Assembly (NCBI GenBank): GCA_035497635.1
Contig: DATJDB010000258.1
Span: forward strand, 1-7,313
Direction of reading: 5' to 3'
Source of the DNA: Serpens sp035497635
GTDB taxonomy: Bacteria; Pseudomonadota; Gammaproteobacteria; Pseudomonadales; Pseudomonadaceae
DNA length: 7,313 nucleotides
Position numbers and translations under genes: made by a program. This document shows positions 1-5,136 of the stretch, piece after piece. Under the pieces are notes generated by a model. It had not been told where the DNA came from. It saw only the letters and a list, made by a program, of their open reading frames with translations, and did no database searches. Within the stretch, counting starts at the first letter, position 1. The number at the start of each line of letters is the position of its first letter.

Positions 1-11
1 GCTAATCACCC
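1..11 (-). tRNA. tRNA-Val (UAC) 5' end, cut by the window edge
   Basis: Read on the minus strand, these bases are GGGTGATTAGC. That is the acceptor-stem 5' strand and start of the D-arm of gammaproteobacterial tRNA-Val(UAC), which continues ..TCAGCTGGGAGAGC. The mature 5' end would be base 11 and the rest lies beyond the left edge. A strong stable-RNA promoter points at it about 16 bases upstream of the mature end, which supports the call. Only 11 bases are visible. The isoacceptor is inferred from the known sequence, because the anticodon is not in the window. Other tRNAs, or a larger tRNA operon starting with this gene, remain possible. Confidence 0.7.
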
Positions 12-25
12 ATTTGCTCTCGAAG

Positions 26-86
26 TGGGGCGCATTCTAGAGAGGCTCCCTGCGCTTGGCAACCCCCATCTAAAAACTTTTTTGAG
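26..86 (-). promoter_or_regulatory. Strong stable-RNA promoter for the tRNA-Val gene
   Basis: On the minus strand there is a -35 TTGCCA (62-57), an exact 17-base spacer and a -10 TAGAAT (39-34). A GC-rich discriminator GCGCCCC follows. Transcription should start near base 26-27, leaving a leader of about 15 bases before the mature tRNA end. Upstream of the -35 is an A/T-tract (86-71, ..AAAAAAGTTTTT..) placed like an UP element. An A/T-rich UP region, a good core and a GC-rich discriminator are the known architecture of stringently controlled rRNA and tRNA promoters. The stringent-control part is inference. Confidence 0.75.
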
Positions 87-142
87 ATGTTCCAACGACT
101 TAGGACTTCATCCGATAACAACGACATTCCCTTCCTTCGGGG

Positions 143-172
143 TTGGCCAGTTTTAGGCGCAGGGGGAATAAT
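143..172 (+). promoter_or_regulatory. Candidate sigma-70 promoter for rdgC
   Basis: A -35-like TTGGCC (143-148) and a -10-like AATAAT (167-172) are separated by 18 bases. The predicted start is near 179, giving a leader of about 29 bases before the rdgC ATG. The -35 is a moderate match and the spacer is one base longer than ideal. Confidence 0.4.
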
Positions 173-207
173 GCGTCCCTTTGCGTCTTCAGGAGACTGC
201 CCCCGCC

Positions 208-1128
208 ATGTGGTTCCGCAACCTGCTCGTTTATCGTCTGTCCCCGGATTACCGCTTCGATGCCGAGGCCCTGGAAACCGCGCTGGCCGAAAAGCCCGCC
301 CGCCCCTGCGCCAGCCAGGAACTGGCTACCTACGGCTTCATCCCGCCCTGCGGCAACGGCCCCGATGCACCGCTGGCGCACGTCAGCCAAGGCTTCTATC
401 TGGTGTCGGCGCGCAAGGAAGAGCGCATCCTGCCGGGTAGCGTGGTGCGTGACGCGCTGAAGGAAAAGATCGATGAGATCGAAGCCGAGCAGATGCGCAA
501 GGTCTACAAGAAGGAGCGCGAGCAGCTGAAGGACGAGATCGTGCAGGCCTTCCTGCCGCGCGCCTTCATTCGCAAGTCCAAGACCTTTGCCGCCATTGCT
601 CCCGAGCAGGGTCTGATCCTGGTGGACAGCTCCAGCGCACGACGCGCCGAGGATCTGCTGTCCACCCTGCGCGAAGTGCTCGGCACGCTGCCGGTGCGCC
701 CGGTCAACGTCAAGCAGGCACCGATGGCGACCCTGACCGAATGGGTGAAGAACAACGCCGCCAGCCATGGCCTGCATCTGCGCGACGAATGCGAGCTGCG
801 CGATCCGAGCGAAGACGGCGGCATCATCCAGTGCAAGCGCCAGGACCTGGCCAGCGAGGAAGTGCAGAACCATCTGGCCGCCGGCAAGCTGGCCACCAAG
901 CTGAGCCTGGCCTGGGAAGACAAGCTGTCCTTCGTGCTGGACGACAAGCTGGTCATCAAGCGCCTGCGCTTCGAAGACCTGCTGCAGGATCAGGCGGAAC
1001 AGGATGGCGGTGATGACAGCGATGGCCAGTTCGATGCCAGCTTCACGCTGATGATGCTGACCCTCAACGAATTCCTGCCGCAGCTGTTCGACGCCCTCGG
1101 CGGGGAAGACATCGCCCAGGCGGTCTAA
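208..1128 (+). CDS. rdgC: Recombination-associated protein RdgC
   Basis: RdgC is a nucleoid-associated, ring-forming dimer that binds double-stranded DNA without sequence specificity and limits RecA filament action. This protein has 306 residues, close to the roughly 303 of the E. coli protein, and is full length. It opens MWFRNLLVYRL, the typical family start. An AGGAGA at 191-196 precedes the ATG by 11 bases; an in-frame TTG at 181 would add nine residues not found in the family and is rejected. Visible family landmarks are a charged, coiled-coil-like helix at about residues 84-112, the segment LPRAFIRKSKT at 116-126 and CKRQDL at 209-214. Phe120, Gln212 and Lys227 fall at positions I recall as implicated in ring closure and DNA binding. 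The C-terminus ends in an acidic patch followed by the conserved TLMMLTLNEFLPQL. The gene is monocistronic and divergent from the tRNA gene. Confidence 0.95.
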   Translation: MWFRNLLVYRLSPDYRFDAEALETALAEKPARPCASQELATYGFIPPCGNGPDAPLAHVSQGFYLVSARKEERILPGSVVRDALKEKIDEIEAEQMRKVYKKEREQLKDEIVQAFLPRAFIRKSKTFAAIAPEQGLILVDSSSARRAEDLLSTLREVLGTLPVRPVNVKQAPMATLTEWVKNNAASHGLHLRDECELRDPSEDGGIIQCKRQDLASEEVQNHLAAGKLATKLSLAWEDKLSFVLDDKLVIKRLRFEDLLQDQAEQDGGDDSDGQFDASFTLMMLTLNEFLPQLFDALGGEDIAQAV

Positions 1129-1150
1129 CTTCTTTCGTTACTACACCCGC

Positions 1151-1185
1151 GCCGCGCCTGCTCTTCATCGGAGCAGTGCCGCGGC
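1151..1185 (+). terminator. Hairpin downstream of rdgC, possible terminator without a U-tract
   Basis: GCCGCG (1151-1156) pairs with CGCGGC (1180-1185), and CTGCTC (1158-1163) pairs with GAGCAG (1171-1176) around a 7-base loop. Small unpaired stretches separate the two stems. The hairpin starts 22 bases after the rdgC stop, a sensible place for a terminator, but no T-run follows it. It could equally be a 3'-stabilising structure. Confidence 0.35.
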
Positions 1186-1234
1186 CGATCCATCCGGGCG
1201 CGCGACTGAAGGATCGAGACGCCTGACGGCGGGC

Positions 1235-1262
1235 TTGCCCGACCGTTACGGCCGTGCACAAT
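1235..1262 (+). promoter_or_regulatory. Candidate promoter for the gdx riboswitch transcript
   Basis: A -35 TTGCCC (1235-1240) and a -10 CACAAT (1257-1262) are 16 bases apart. The predicted start near 1269 falls at the base of the first riboswitch hairpin. That is expected for guanidine-II leaders, whose first hairpin lies close to the 5' end. Both hexamers are partial matches. Confidence 0.45.
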
Positions 1263-1264
1263 AG

Positions 1265-1384
1265 GCGCCTGGCGGGGACGACCCCGCCAGCGCGTTTCTG
1301 ATTCCTTCCGCTCGGCCGTCGCTGCCGAGCTGCCATCCTTCAGAACGACGCCCGACTTCGGGGACGACCCCATTTCATGGAGCG
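1265..1384 (+). promoter_or_regulatory. Guanidine-II (mini-ykkC) riboswitch controlling gdx/sugE
   Basis: Two hairpins carry the diagnostic ACGA (ACGR) tetraloop closed by G-C pairs. P1 is GGCGGGG-ACGA-CCCCGCC (loop 1278-1281; stem at least 1269-1290, extendable to 1265-1293 past one bulged C). P2 is GGGG-ACGA-CCCC (1360-1371). In the known class, guanidinium binds both loops, which kiss; this stabilises P2 and frees the Shine-Dalgarno sequence. Here GGAG (1379-1382) lies 8 bases before the ATG. In the unbound state CCAT (1370-1373), half of which is the P2 3' strand, can pair with ATGG (1377-1380) and mask the GG of the ribosome site. The gene downstream is the expected target. The unusual feature is a linker of about 66-69 bases holding an extra 7-bp hairpin (1310-1330). 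Confidence 0.9.
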
Positions 1385-1390
1385 CTTCCC

Positions 1391-1705
1391 ATGTCCTGGC
1401 TCATCCTTTTCTTCGCCGGCCTGTTCGAAATCGCCTGGGCCATCGGCCTGAAATACAGCGATGGTTTCACGCGTCTGATTCCGTCGGCCCTGACCGTCAC
1501 GGCCATGCTGATCAGCGTCGTGCTGCTCGGCTGGGCCATGAAAGGCCTGCCGCTCGGCACCGCCTATGCGGTATGGACGGGTATCGGCGCGGTGGGCACG
1601 GTGATCGCCGGCATCTTTCTGTTCGGCGAATCGATGGCGCCGCTGCGGCTAGTTAGCGTGGCGCTGGTAGTGGCTGGATTGATCGGGCTGAAGCTGAGCA
1701 ACTGA
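1391..1705 (+). CDS. gdx: Guanidinium exporter of the SMR family (Gdx/SugE)
   Basis: Gdx (formerly SugE) is a dual-topology small multidrug resistance protein that exports guanidinium in exchange for protons across the inner membrane. The 104 residues form four hydrophobic segments, at about 2-20, 29-49, 57-77 and 83-102. Glu13 in the first segment is the invariant proton- and substrate-binding carboxylate. The surrounding pattern E-I-A-W-A-I-G-L-K-Y-S-D-G-F (13-26) is typical of the SugE/Gdx subgroup rather than of EmrE-like multidrug pumps. The second subgroup sign is the stretch GTAYAVWTGIGAVG at about 56-69. The ATG at 1391 follows GGAG by 8 bases. A guanidine-II riboswitch in its leader independently supports guanidinium as the substrate. 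The gene stands alone; no guanidine or urea carboxylase gene lies in the window. SugE proteins can also give some quaternary-ammonium resistance. Confidence 0.95.
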   Translation: MSWLILFFAGLFEIAWAIGLKYSDGFTRLIPSALTVTAMLISVVLLGWAMKGLPLGTAYAVWTGIGAVGTVIAGIFLFGESMAPLRLVSVALVVAGLIGLKLSN

Positions 1706-1708
1706 TCC

Positions 1709-1739
1709 CCGCGAAGTGGACCGGGACCACCTTCGGCGG
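1709..1739. terminator. Imperfect hairpin between convergent gdx and azlD
   Basis: CGAAG-TGG (1712-1719) pairs with CCA-(C)-CTTCG (1727-1735) with one bulged base and a 7-base loop. Three further pairs extend the base on each side past another bulge. It starts four bases after the gdx stop and could end gdx transcription, but there is no T-run on either strand. The remaining 98 bases up to the azlD stop hold a 10-base perfect palindrome (1741-1750) and nothing else I can assign. Confidence 0.3.
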
Positions 1740-1837
1740 CCAATGCATTGCCTTGACCACCCGATTGACGATGCGCGGGCGGTCGGCACCTTCCCGGCCG
1801 CCGATGCGGTGTGCACCGGCCGTCGGCCAGACATGCC

Positions 1838-2167
1838 CTACAGCGGCAACTGCCCCAGCGCCCAGCGCAGCAGGAAGAACGCCAGCAGGCCGCCGCCAAT
1901 GGTGGCCAGCAGGTTGCGAGTCAGGGCGGCGATGGCGATGGCCGCCAGCCCGCCCAGCAGGTAGGCATTTTCGACATGCAATTGAAGTCCCTTGCCGTCC
2001 GGCATCAGCATCACCGGCACCACAATGGCGCTGAGCACGGCAATCGGCACGTAATGCAGCGCCTGGCGCACCAATGGCGGAAAGCGCAGGTTCGGCCAGG
2101 CGAACAGGCTGTAGCGGATGACAAAGGTAATGGCAGTCATGCCCAGAATCAGCAGCCAGACATCCAT
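1838..2167 (-). CDS. azlD: AzlD, small subunit of the branched-chain amino acid exporter
   Basis: AzlD is the small membrane partner of AzlC; together they export branched-chain amino acids and their analogues, as shown for AzlCD of Bacillus and the related BrnFE. The 109 residues are strongly hydrophobic, with about four membrane segments (residues 2-22, 38-55, 69-84 and 86-104). Family marks are F-V-I-R (15-18), the LHYVPIAVLSAIVVP stretch at 37-51 and TRNLLATIGGG at 83-93. I chose the ATG at 2167. Its first base is the last base of the azlC stop (TGATG), and GAGGAGG in the azlC 3' end lies 7 bases upstream. A GTG one codon earlier would put that ribosome site only about 4 bases away. The overlap predicts translational coupling, keeping the subunits balanced. 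Substrate is inferred from the family. Confidence 0.9.
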   Translation of the reverse strand: MDVWLLILGMTAITFVIRYSLFAWPNLRFPPLVRQALHYVPIAVLSAIVVPVMLMPDGKGLQLHVENAYLLGGLAAIAIAALTRNLLATIGGGLLAFFLLRWALGQLPL

Positions 2168-2877
2168 CACCTGCCCTCCTCGAACAGCCGTGTATTCCGG
2201 CGCTCAAGTCCGACGCCGACCACGATGCCCGCCAGCGCGGCGACCAGCAGTCCCAGTTGATAGGGCAACCCGTGGCAGGCCACGGCCACCGCACCTGCCA
2301 CTAGCGCCGCCGCCACTTGCGGTACGTTGCGCAGCATGGGCACGACGATACCGATGAAGGTGGCGAGCATGGCGAAATCCAACCCCCAGGCGGCAAGGTT
2401 CGGTACCGCCTGGCCGAAGGCGACGCCGATCAGCGTGCACAATTGCCAGTTGCCATACATGGCCAGGCAGGAGCCGAGGAAGTACCAGTGCTTGTTCGGT
2501 GATTGCTCGGCATCGGCGTAACGGTGCTGGACCACTGCGAACGTTTCGTCGGTCAGCCAGAAGGCCAGCGGCACGCGCCAGCGACTCGGCAGGTGTCGCA
2601 CGAAGGGCTGCAGCGTGGCGCTGTACAACGCATGGCGCAGATTCACCACAAAGGTGGTCAGGAGCAGCACCGTCAGGCTCGCCCCGCCACCGAACAGGCT
2701 GACGGCAATGAATTGCGCCGAGCCGGCGTAAACGAACAGCGACATGCCCAGCGCCTGCCACACGCTGAAGCCGGCACCGCTGGCCAGGGTGCCGTAGATG
2801 ATGCCGAAGGGAATGGCGCCGAGAATCAGCGGCAGGGTATCGCGCGCGCCGTTGAGCAGTTCGGTAAAGCGGGACAT
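2167..2877 (-). CDS. azlC: AzlC, large subunit of the branched-chain amino acid exporter
   Basis: AzlC is the large inner-membrane subunit of the AzlCD exporter. The protein has 236 residues, the usual length, and about seven hydrophobic segments (roughly 15-37, 41-62, 68-88, 131-155, 166-182, 188-204, 206-224). Hallmark motifs are clear: IPFGIIYG (22-29), YAGSAQF (50-56), NLRHALYS (79-86) and LTDETFAV (108-115). The tail after residue 224 is charged and probably cytoplasmic. The ATG at 2877 is preceded 5 bases away by AAGGAG. It is the first gene of a two-gene operon, overlapping azlD by one base. That ribosome site lies in the 3' arm of a perfect 6-bp inverted repeat (2883-2897), which may modulate translation. 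No Lrp- or AsnC-type regulator is adjacent, although such neighbours are common for this family. Confidence 0.93.
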   Translation of the reverse strand: MSRFTELLNGARDTLPLILGAIPFGIIYGTLASGAGFSVWQALGMSLFVYAGSAQFIAVSLFGGGASLTVLLLTTFVVNLRHALYSATLQPFVRHLPSRWRVPLAFWLTDETFAVVQHRYADAEQSPNKHWYFLGSCLAMYGNWQLCTLIGVAFGQAVPNLAAWGLDFAMLATFIGIVVPMLRNVPQVAAALVAGAVAVACHGLPYQLGLLVAALAGIVVGVGLERRNTRLFEEGR

Positions 2878-2882
2878 GGTGA

Positions 2883-2897
2883 CTCCTTGCGAAGGAG
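2883..2897 (-). promoter_or_regulatory. Perfect inverted repeat containing the azlC ribosome binding site
   Basis: CTCCTT (2883-2888) and AAGGAG (2892-2897) are perfectly complementary around GCG. In the azlC transcript the 3' arm is the Shine-Dalgarno AAGGAG, 5 bases before the ATG, so the 6-bp hairpin would sequester it. An operator for a protein is the alternative reading. Confidence 0.45.
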
Positions 2898-2902
2898 CGA
2901 AA

Positions 2903-2911
2903 GCTATACCA
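2903..2911 (-). promoter_or_regulatory. Candidate extended -10 promoter for azlCD
   Basis: On the minus strand TGGTATAGC has the TGn-TATAnn form of an extended -10 element. No convincing -35 lies 16-18 bases upstream, which extended -10 promoters tolerate. The predicted start, near 2896, would place the transcript's 5' end at the inverted repeat covering the ribosome site. Confidence 0.35.
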
Positions 2912-2964
2912 AAGCGCGTTTCCCGTCTCGCCCGTCATCAAGGCGCTGCATGGCGCGGCATTTT

Positions 2965-2997
2965 CCCCGGCATTTGAGGTTGCCCGCCTCGCCGGGG
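2965..2997. repeat. Bulged inverted repeat in the azlC/curA intergenic region
   Basis: CCCCGGC (2965-2971) pairs with GCCGGGG (2991-2997), and GAGG (2976-2979) pairs with CCTC (2987-2990). The right arm is continuous and the left arm has a 4-base bulge (ATTT), giving 11 pairs around the 7-base loop TTGCCCG. The loop holds the proposed -35 of the downstream oxidoreductase gene. No T-tract follows on either strand, so a terminator is unlikely; it may be an operator or chance GC-rich dyad. Confidence 0.35.
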
Positions 2998-3008
2998 CCG
3001 GCTATCCA
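2980..3008 (+). promoter_or_regulatory. Candidate promoter for the CurA-like gene
   Basis: TTGCCC (2980-2985) and TATCCA (3003-3008) are 17 bases apart, with a predicted start near 3015 and a leader of about 67 bases. The -10 is a weak match. Just downstream is a CGAAT-N6-ATTCG dyad (3026-3041) in an operator-like position. Confidence 0.3.
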
Positions 3009-3081
3009 TGAAGCTCAATGCATCCCGAATCCGAAAATTCGCGGCCAGTCCGCTACCCAACAAGAAGAACGAGGACATTCC

Positions 3082-4083
3082 ATGCCCAGCAACCGCCAAT
3101 TCCTGCTCGCCCAGCGCCCGGTTGGTGTGCCGACCCGCGAAACCTTTTCCTTCGTGGAAACCAACTGCAGCGAACCCGGCGAAGGCCAGGTGCTGGTACG
3201 CATCCATTACCTGTCCATCGACCCGGCCATGCGTGGCTGGATGAATGAAGGCAAGTCGTACATTGCACCGGTGGCGATCAACGAGGTGATGCGCGCCTTG
3301 GGCGTCGGCGAGGTGATTGCCTCGCGGCATCCGCAGTTCCCGGTGGGCAGCTTCGTCGGCGGCGCGCTCGGCGTGCAGGATTACTTCCTGGGCGAACCGA
3401 AGGGCTTCTACCCGATTGACCCGAAGCTCGCGCCGCTGCCGCTGTACCTGTCGGCGCTGGGCATGACCGGCCTGACCGCCTACTTCGCCCTGCTCGACGT
3501 CGGCGCGCCCAAGGCCGGCGAAACCGTGGTGATTTCCGGGGCTGCCGGCGCGGTGGGCAGCATCGCCGGGCAGATCGCCAAGCTGAAGGGTTGTCGCGTC
3601 GTCGGCATCGCCGGCGGCGAAGAAAAATGCCGCTATCTGCTCGACGAATTGGGCTTCGATGCGGTCATCGACTACAAGCACGAGGATGTCAGCGCCGGCC
3701 TCAAGCGCACCTGCCCCAAGGGCGTGGATGTGTATTTCGACAATGTGGGCGGCGAGATCCTCGATGCCGCACTGGCCCGCCTGGCCTACCAGGCGCGGGT
3801 GGTGATCTGCGGGGCGATCAGCCAGTACAACAACCTGGAGGCGCCCCAGGGGCCACGCAACTACCTGTCGCTGCTGGTCAACCGCGCGCGGATGGAAGGT
3901 TTCGTGGTCATGGACCATGCGGCGAACTTCCCGACCGCGCTGCGCGAGCTGGGCGGCTGGCTGGCCAGCGGTCAGCTGAAAAGCCGGGAAGACATCGTCG
4001 AAGGCCTGGAAACCTTCCCCGGGACCTTGCTCAAGCTGTTCAGCGGCGAGAACTTCGGCAAGCTGGTGCTCAAGGTGGCGTGA
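3082..4083 (+). CDS. NADPH-dependent oxidoreductase, CurA / PTGR-like MDR family
   Basis: This is a zinc-independent medium-chain dehydrogenase/reductase of the group that includes E. coli CurA (YncB, curcumin reductase), plant alkenal reductases and prostaglandin reductases. These enzymes use NADPH to reduce the alpha,beta double bond of enones and enals. At 333 residues it is full length. The N-terminal catalytic fold carries YLSIDPAMRGWM (43-54). The junction has LGMTGLTAY (126-134), and the Rossmann fold begins with SGAAGAVGS (152-160), the family form of the glycine-rich loop. FDNVGGE (219-225) and the terminal GKLVLKV are also typical. The ATG at 3082 follows GAGG (3071-3074) by 7 bases; the reading frame is open far upstream but lacks family sequence there. 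It is divergent from azlC, probably monocistronic or weakly linked to thiM. The natural substrate is unknown, so I withhold a symbol. Confidence 0.88.
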   Translation: MPSNRQFLLAQRPVGVPTRETFSFVETNCSEPGEGQVLVRIHYLSIDPAMRGWMNEGKSYIAPVAINEVMRALGVGEVIASRHPQFPVGSFVGGALGVQDYFLGEPKGFYPIDPKLAPLPLYLSALGMTGLTAYFALLDVGAPKAGETVVISGAAGAVGSIAGQIAKLKGCRVVGIAGGEEKCRYLLDELGFDAVIDYKHEDVSAGLKRTCPKGVDVYFDNVGGEILDAALARLAYQARVVICGAISQYNNLEAPQGPRNYLSLLVNRARMEGFVVMDHAANFPTALRELGGWLASGQLKSREDIVEGLETFPGTLLKLFSGENFGKLVLKVA

Positions 4084-4106
4084 CAGGGTGGTCAACGCAA
4101 CGTGCT

Positions 4107-4122
4107 GGCCGCCCTGGCGGCC
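4107..4122. terminator. GC hairpin between the oxidoreductase gene and thiM
   Basis: GGCCGC-CCTG-GCGGCC is a perfect 6-bp hairpin with a tetraloop, 23 bases after the stop codon. No T-run follows (GAAACAAC), so it is at best a weak or factor-assisted terminator. The rest of the 147-base gap holds a poor promoter candidate, TATGCT at 4195-4200 with TGCGCA 17 bases upstream, and no TPP riboswitch. Confidence 0.3.
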
Positions 4123-4230
4123 GAAACAACGCCGACCGCCCGAAAGCAGCGGCAAAAGAGAATACGGACCCTGCGCAGATGCCGGAGCAACAGGTATGCT
4201 TTGCCGCCTATCCAACGGGGAGAAGTCCGA

Positions 4231-5082
4231 ATGCCATCATTCGATGCCCGGCAGGTGGCCGGCGAACTGCGCGAGCAGGTAATCGAGGCCCATCGCGCAC
4301 TGCTGGGGCGCACGCCGCTGGTGCAGTGCATCACCAATGTGGTGTCAGCCAACTATATGGCCAACGTGTTGCTGGCCGCTGGCGCCTCCCCGGCCATGGT
4401 CGATAACACTCAGGAAGCGGCGCTATTTGCGGGAGTCGCCGATGCGCTGCTGATCAACCTCGGCACGCCCACGGACGCACAGGTGGAATCCATGCGCCTG
4501 GCAGCCGCCGCCGCTCAGGCGGCGGGCAAACCCTGGGTGCTGGACCCGATTGGCGCCGGCGGTCTGCCCTGGCGTGGCGGCGTGGCGCTGGAGCTGTTGC
4601 AGTTCCGTCCCACGGCGATTCGCGGCAATCCCTCGGAGATCAAGGGTCTTTCCGGCCTGGGCGAAGGCGGACGGGGCGTGGACAGCTCCGACGAGCCTGC
4701 GGCCGCCGTACCGGCGGCCTTGCAGCTGCTCAAGCACAGCCCGGTAATCTGCGCCTCGGGCGCGGTAGATCATCTGATTGGCGAATACCAGCGCCAGCAA
4801 CTGCTGGTGCGCATCTTCGGCGGCAGCCCGCTGCAGCCGCGCGTCACGGCCACCGGCTGCGCCCTGGGCGCGCTGACGGCGGCTTACCAGGCAGTTGCCG
4901 AACCGCTGGTGGCGGCGGTGGCGGCCCATGCCAGCTTCGCCATCGCCGGGACGCTGGCGGCGCAACGTCATAGCGCGCCGGGCTCCTTTGCTGTGGCCTT
5001 CGTCGATGAGCTGTATCGCCTGGAGGAAGCCAGCTTTCGCGAACGTATGAAGCTGGAAGTGAGCGCCTTCGAAACGGTTTGA
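4231..5082 (+). CDS. thiM: Hydroxyethylthiazole kinase (thiamine salvage)
   Basis: ThiM phosphorylates 4-methyl-5-(2-hydroxyethyl)thiazole with ATP, letting the cell salvage the thiazole half of thiamine for ThiE. The protein has 283 residues, slightly longer than the roughly 262-272 usual for the family, and belongs to the ribokinase-like fold. Visible family motifs are VQCITNVVSANYMANVLLA (31-49), GASPAMVD (51-58) at the thiazole site, LDPIGAGG (104-111), RGNPSEI (131-137) and TATGCALGALTAAY (206-219). Cys210 is the conserved active-site-region cysteine of the anion-hole glycine loop. The ATG at 4231 follows GGGGAG by 8 bases; upstream in-frame codons are arginine-rich and unlike the family. 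No thiD, thiE or thiamine transporter gene is adjacent. It is transcribed in the same direction as its neighbours, with 147 bases before and 54 after. Confidence 0.93.
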   Translation: MPSFDARQVAGELREQVIEAHRALLGRTPLVQCITNVVSANYMANVLLAAGASPAMVDNTQEAALFAGVADALLINLGTPTDAQVESMRLAAAAAQAAGKPWVLDPIGAGGLPWRGGVALELLQFRPTAIRGNPSEIKGLSGLGEGGRGVDSSDEPAAAVPAALQLLKHSPVICASGAVDHLIGEYQRQQLLVRIFGGSPLQPRVTATGCALGALTAAYQAVAEPLVAAVAAHASFAIAGTLAAQRHSAPGSFAVAFVDELYRLEEASFRERMKLEVSAFETV

Positions 5083-5136
5083 GACACCCCACTCCGATCT
5101 GCTGACAACACATAAAAAGAGAACAAGGATCTTCCC

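Noticed and set aside
181..207. TTG start giving RdgC nine extra N-terminal residues
   Set aside because: RdgC proteins begin M-W-F-[KR]-N-L, which matches the ATG at 208, and AGGAGA lies correctly upstream of that ATG, inside the extension.
100..873. Minus-strand open frame opposite rdgC
   Set aside because: Frame shadow of rdgC with H/Q/G-rich sequence and no recognisable domain.
1345..1348. A third ACGA in the gdx leader as an additional riboswitch loop
   Set aside because: The flanking bases do not form a closing G-C stem, so it is not a third binding hairpin.
1741..1750. Perfect palindrome CAATGCATTG after gdx
   Set aside because: It is only ten bases, lies between convergent genes rather than at a promoter, and occurs easily by chance; no function can be supported.
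2503..3081. In-frame extension of the CurA-like gene upstream by 193 codons
   Set aside because: It runs antisense through azlC and the promoter region, and the translated part has no family similarity. The ATG at 3082 has a good ribosome site and the normal protein start.
2938..4215. Long minus-strand open frame (about 425 codons) opposite the CurA-like gene
   Set aside because: It is antisense to a well-supported oxidoreductase, has low-complexity H/Q/A/R-rich composition typical of a high-GC shadow frame, and shows no family motif.
4084..4230. TPP riboswitch in front of thiM
   Set aside because: No recognisable TPP aptamer core sequences or matching helices were found by eye.
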